Shown here in pieces: positions 6,358 through 8,530 of a stretch of 8,530 bases of DNA. The notes below the pieces were generated by a model. That model was not told the DNA's origin. It worked only from the letters and a program-made list of their open reading frames with translations, and ran no database searches. A program made the position numbers and the translations under genes. This DNA is from Sulfurovum sp. (GTDB lineage Bacteria; Campylobacterota; Campylobacteria; Campylobacterales; Sulfurovaceae): assembly GCA_026193735.1 (NCBI GenBank), contig JAPHUJ010000236.1:1-8530 (forward strand). The letters are read 5' to 3'. Position 1 is the first letter of the stretch. Each line of letters opens with the position of its first letter.

Positions 6358-8172
6358 CTATTTTCTTTGATATTTCTTTATAGCATCCAAATAACCGCTC
6401 CATTCCTTAATAATAGGAAGAAGGTGACGACCTTTAAAGAACACCGGACGTACAGAATTTAAAATTTTACCCAGTATATCGATTGTTTCTACTGCAAACA
6501 ATCCCTTGTTTAACATGATACAGTCGGCACGTTGTGCCATGGATGCATCAATGACCTCGGCACGTGAAGGAAGATTTTTCTTCATCATATTTTCTAAGAT
6601 CTGTGTTGCATAAATAACAGGGGTATGTGCTGCTTCGCATAATTCCAATATCTCTTCCTGGATCCTGGGTAAATTCTCAAATCCGACTTCAATTGCCAGG
6701 TCACCACGTGCGAGCATCACACCGCTATCCTGCCAGGAGAATAATTCCATTAAAATAAAAGGAAGTCTCTGTACACCCTTTTTTGTTTCTATCTTAGCCA
6801 CAAGACCTATTAACTCCTTGTTGTTTTCCTGGAGTATAGCTTTCACTTCTGCCACATCCGAAGCCTTCTGGGTAAAAGAGATACCAATAATGTCTGCAAA
6901 TGCAATAACTGCTTTAAGATTTTCTTTATCCAGAGGGGTGACTGCTTCAATATCCAGATTGGTTTCAGGAAAATTGATTCCTTTTTCCCCCTTAAGAATG
7001 ACCCCATTAGGCTTGGCATGCTCCACACGACACAATACTCCAAGATCTGTTTTTTCAATCACACGCAATCCTATCTTTCCATCATCAATATAAAAAGGTG
7101 TCTCATTATCAATAAAATTAAAAATATCCGTATTACTACAGGCTATTTCTGCTTTTGCTACAGTCTCGTCTTCACATAAACGACCAATAACACTGCTATC
7201 TGAACGCAACCAAAGCAAATTACCTACAAATAAACGAATCTCCTGTTCTATCTGCGGCAGATCTAAAATAGCACTTTGATCTTTCTTCTTATCCAGTATT
7301 TCAAATCGACTTTCTTCATCAATATGAAGTTTTTTATCAAAAGCCAACCATAAACCTTTTTCATCTATTTTATGGATGCGCAGTTTACGATTTTTTAATT
7401 CCGGATGGGTTAAAAGGATCTTTTCTCCCTTGCGACGTTTATTAAACCAATGTTTTTCTACGACACACTGACCACAGATATTATTTGGTAAAGAAATATC
7501 CTGAAGTTTTTTTGTTGTAAGCAATAACATACAATGGCCATCAGATCTGATCTTCAAAGGCTGTGTAACAAGCTTTATTTTACCCGTACGGATCTTTGGT
7601 CCTGCCAAGTCTACATAAATTTTTAATGGATTATTTTGGCGTGTGCTCTGATTGATATCTTGGACAATTTTGGCCATACTCTGCCATTGGGAAAAAGAAT
7701 CATGTGCGGTATTGATACGAACAATATCAATATTTCTTGTGGCCAAATTCTGAATTAAAGTAGGATTTTCCGCTGCTTCAGAGGGAAGTGTGATCATTAC
7801 ACTATTGGCAGAACCATGATGGCTTTTTAAAAATGTACTTCTTCGCTGCATAGAAGTATAGACACTCTCAGGAGACGGTTCGTGGGACATCTCAATCAGA
7901 GGATAAGCTAATAATAGTGCTAAGGCTTCAAGTTGTTTTTCAATCGTATAAAGCAGATAAAAGTGTGACCGTTCCAAAGAAGAAAAACCTATATCTACCA
8001 ATGCCTGCTGCAACATTGTCAAATCAAACTTTTTCAACGAAAGGAAATCTTGCATATTCATACAACTATGCAAATGTGGTTTGCATGATTCTACTACAAT
8101 TCTACGTTCAAGTAGAACTTGATGTATTTCAGACAACTCATTATAAATAAACTGCATCTTTTCAATGTTCAT
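6358..8172 (-). CDS. Divergent pyruvate kinase-like protein without the C-terminal domain
   Basis: Probably transfers phosphate from phosphoenolpyruvate to ADP, giving pyruvate and ATP. The 604 aa chain has an N-terminal helical extension of about 120 residues with no recognised domain, then a pyruvate kinase barrel: MITLPSEAA (126-134), VRINTAHD (151-158) and DLAGPKIRTG (188-197). An enlarged insert (about 200-355) replaces the usual compact B domain. The barrel resumes at YIDDGKIGL (361-369), KGEKGINFPET (394-404), AKIET (459-463), MLARGDLAIE (486-495), YATQILENM (521-529), PSRAEV (535-540) and MLNKG (553-557). Catalytic K460, metal ligands E462 and D491, and T523 are kept. Two potassium-site positions differ: A156 for Ser and L189 for Thr. 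It ends shortly after the barrel, without the C-terminal allosteric domain. MLNKG replaces the MLSGET motif of ordinary pyruvate kinases, as I recall for a little-studied subfamily also found in plants. Activity is likely but not certain. Confidence 0.85.
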   Translation of the reverse strand: MNIEKMQFIYNELSEIHQVLLERRIVVESCKPHLHSCMNMQDFLSLKKFDLTMLQQALVDIGFSSLERSHFYLLYTIEKQLEALALLLAYPLIEMSHEPSPESVYTSMQRRSTFLKSHHGSANSVMITLPSEAAENPTLIQNLATRNIDIVRINTAHDSFSQWQSMAKIVQDINQSTRQNNPLKIYVDLAGPKIRTGKIKLVTQPLKIRSDGHCMLLLTTKKLQDISLPNNICGQCVVEKHWFNKRRKGEKILLTHPELKNRKLRIHKIDEKGLWLAFDKKLHIDEESRFEILDKKKDQSAILDLPQIEQEIRLFVGNLLWLRSDSSVIGRLCEDETVAKAEIACSNTDIFNFIDNETPFYIDDGKIGLRVIEKTDLGVLCRVEHAKPNGVILKGEKGINFPETNLDIEAVTPLDKENLKAVIAFADIIGISFTQKASDVAEVKAILQENNKELIGLVAKIETKKGVQRLPFILMELFSWQDSGVMLARGDLAIEVGFENLPRIQEEILELCEAAHTPVIYATQILENMMKKNLPSRAEVIDASMAQRADCIMLNKGLFAVETIDILGKILNSVRPVFFKGRHLLPIIKEWSGYLDAIKKYQRK

Positions 8173-8184
8173 ACTATGTATTTA

Positions 8185-8190
8185 CCTTTT
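8185..8190 (-). promoter_or_regulatory. Distant ribosome binding site of the pyruvate kinase-like gene
   Basis: The minus strand reads AAAAGG, but 12 bases before the ATG at 8172-8170, farther than the usual 5-9. The next in-frame ATG (residue 6) has only a weak GAAAAG before it, so the first ATG is kept. The start is therefore less certain than for the other genes. Confidence 0.45.
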
Positions 8191-8231
8191 GCTCTGTATA
8201 ATATTCTATATTCTACTTTAAATTAAATATT

Positions 8232-8237
8232 ATTATA
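8232..8237 (-). promoter_or_regulatory. -10 box upstream of the pyruvate kinase-like gene
   Basis: A perfect TATAAT on the minus strand (8237-8232), 59 bases before the ATG, with no -35 box at 16-18 bases. In its place lies a tandem repeat that could bind an activator. The whole gap 8173-8281 is AT-rich and holds no gene. A second AT-rich candidate (TATACA at 8201-8196) is weaker. Confidence 0.5.
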
Positions 8238-8247
8238 CGCTTAGGCG

Positions 8248-8264
8248 GTTACACAATAGTTACA
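8248..8264 (-). promoter_or_regulatory. Tandem direct repeat, possible activator site
   Basis: The minus strand reads TGTAAC, 5 bases, TGTAAC: two identical hexamers with an 11-base period (8264-8259 and 8253-8248). The second copy ends exactly 10 bases before the TATAAT box. This spacing is typical of OmpR/PhoB-family response-regulator sites that replace a -35 box. No regulator gene is in the window, so the binding protein is unknown. Confidence 0.4.
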
Positions 8265-8281
8265 AATCATATACTTAAAAA

Positions 8282-8530
8282 TTATTTCTTAAAATTATAC
8301 ATCCACTTATAGTATTGGTGTGCCAAACGACTAGAATCAAATTGTCTCATGACATCATTAATCCCGTATTTCATAATCTCTACCCACTTGCTTACATCGT
8401 CATAGTATAAGGGTAAAATAACATTTTCAAGTTTATCCATCATTGCAGCATGATCATACCTATCCTGCTCGTAAGTAGATAAAGAAGCATCCGCAGTTTC
8501 TATAGAAAAAGAATTTATCCCATCTTTTTC
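8282..8530 (-). CDS. glgP: Alpha-glucan (glycogen) phosphorylase, GT35 family, C-terminal 82 residues
   Basis: The enzyme cleaves alpha-1,4-glucan with inorganic phosphate to release glucose-1-phosphate; it is cytosolic and uses pyridoxal phosphate. Only the last 82 codons and the TAA (8284-8282) are in the window, and the frame is open to the right edge. The fragment has the pattern of the short bacterial phosphorylase C-terminus: INSFSI (5-10, where many homologues have NGWAI), then KLENVILPLYYDD (33-45), WVEIMKYGIND (49-59), and FDSSRLAHQYYKWMY (64-78), matching the usual helix with Phe-Ser/Asn and an Arg-(Met)-x-x-(Glu)-Tyr pattern. The pyridoxal phosphate lysine and any N-terminal regulatory site lie outside the window. 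A GT5 glycogen synthase is the main alternative, but LENxxxPLYY and the MK helix fit GT35 better. It is the first visible gene of the block, 109 bases before the pyruvate kinase-like gene. Confidence 0.75.
   Translation of the reverse strand, partial: EKDGINSFSIETADASLSTYEQDRYDHAAMMDKLENVILPLYYDDVSKWVEIMKYGINDVMRQFDSSRLAHQYYKWMYNFKK

Noticed and set aside
6818..7093. A 91-codon plus-strand frame and an overlapping 71-codon minus-strand frame.
   Set aside because: Both fall inside the conserved barrel of the pyruvate kinase-like gene, in other frames, with no own start signals.
8238..8264. Possible hairpin CGC-CTAA-GCG between glgP and the pyruvate kinase-like gene, considered as a terminator.
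   Set aside because: The stem is 3 base pairs and is followed by TATAATAATA rather than a T-run. The region fits a promoter better.
8282..8530. Right-edge fragment as a GT5 glycogen synthase C-terminus.
   Set aside because: Synthases usually end in a DFSW-xx-SA-xx-Y pattern. This fragment has the LENxxxPLYY segment and the long MK helix typical of GT35.

Overview
The window is a dense, single-direction block of central-carbohydrate genes. Six protein genes lie on the minus strand, two of them cut by the window edges, and together they cover almost everything. In transcription order (right to left) they are: the C-terminal end of an alpha-glucan (glycogen) phosphorylase of family GT35; a divergent pyruvate kinase-like protein; a very large (1064 aa) bacterial homologue of the regulatory alpha/beta subunits of eukaryotic phosphorylase kinase, with a GH15 glucoamylase-like domain; glucokinase; a mannosyl/glucosyl-3-phosphoglycerate phosphatase of the HAD superfamily; and a glycerate 2-kinase that runs off the left edge. 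No RNA genes, mobile elements, CRISPR arrays or convincing rho-independent terminators were seen. No stretch over 300 bases lacks a gene; the three gaps of 109-126 bases hold promoter-like sequence.

The DNA is AT-rich with AAGGAG-type ribosome binding sites and tight gene packing. With this gene content, that suggests a Gram-negative bacterium, most plausibly a Campylobacterota relative of the Sulfurovum/Sulfurimonas type. This is an inference of low to moderate confidence, because no marker gene is present. The left part (phosphatase and glycerate kinase, about 1-1912) looks more AT-rich than the glucokinase and phosphorylase-kinase-like genes (about 2035-6231).

The genes form a logical route. 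Glycogen phosphorylase releases glucose-1-phosphate, and a GH15-like protein could act on or sense the same glucan. Glucokinase captures free glucose. The phosphatase finishes synthesis of mannosylglycerate or glucosylglycerate. Glycerate kinase returns glycerate to 2-phosphoglycerate, which enolase (not here) and the pyruvate kinase-like enzyme could take to pyruvate. The window therefore appears to link storage glucan, glycosylglycerate-type compatible solutes and lower glycolysis.

The most striking element is the phosphorylase-kinase alpha/beta-like protein encoded beside a glycogen phosphorylase. It resembles the eukaryotic regulatory subunit over nearly its whole length, yet no kinase (gamma) subunit is visible, and it seems to keep both GH15 catalytic glutamates. 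Either it is an active glucan hydrolase, or it represents the ancestral state of the glycogen-breakdown regulator known from animals.
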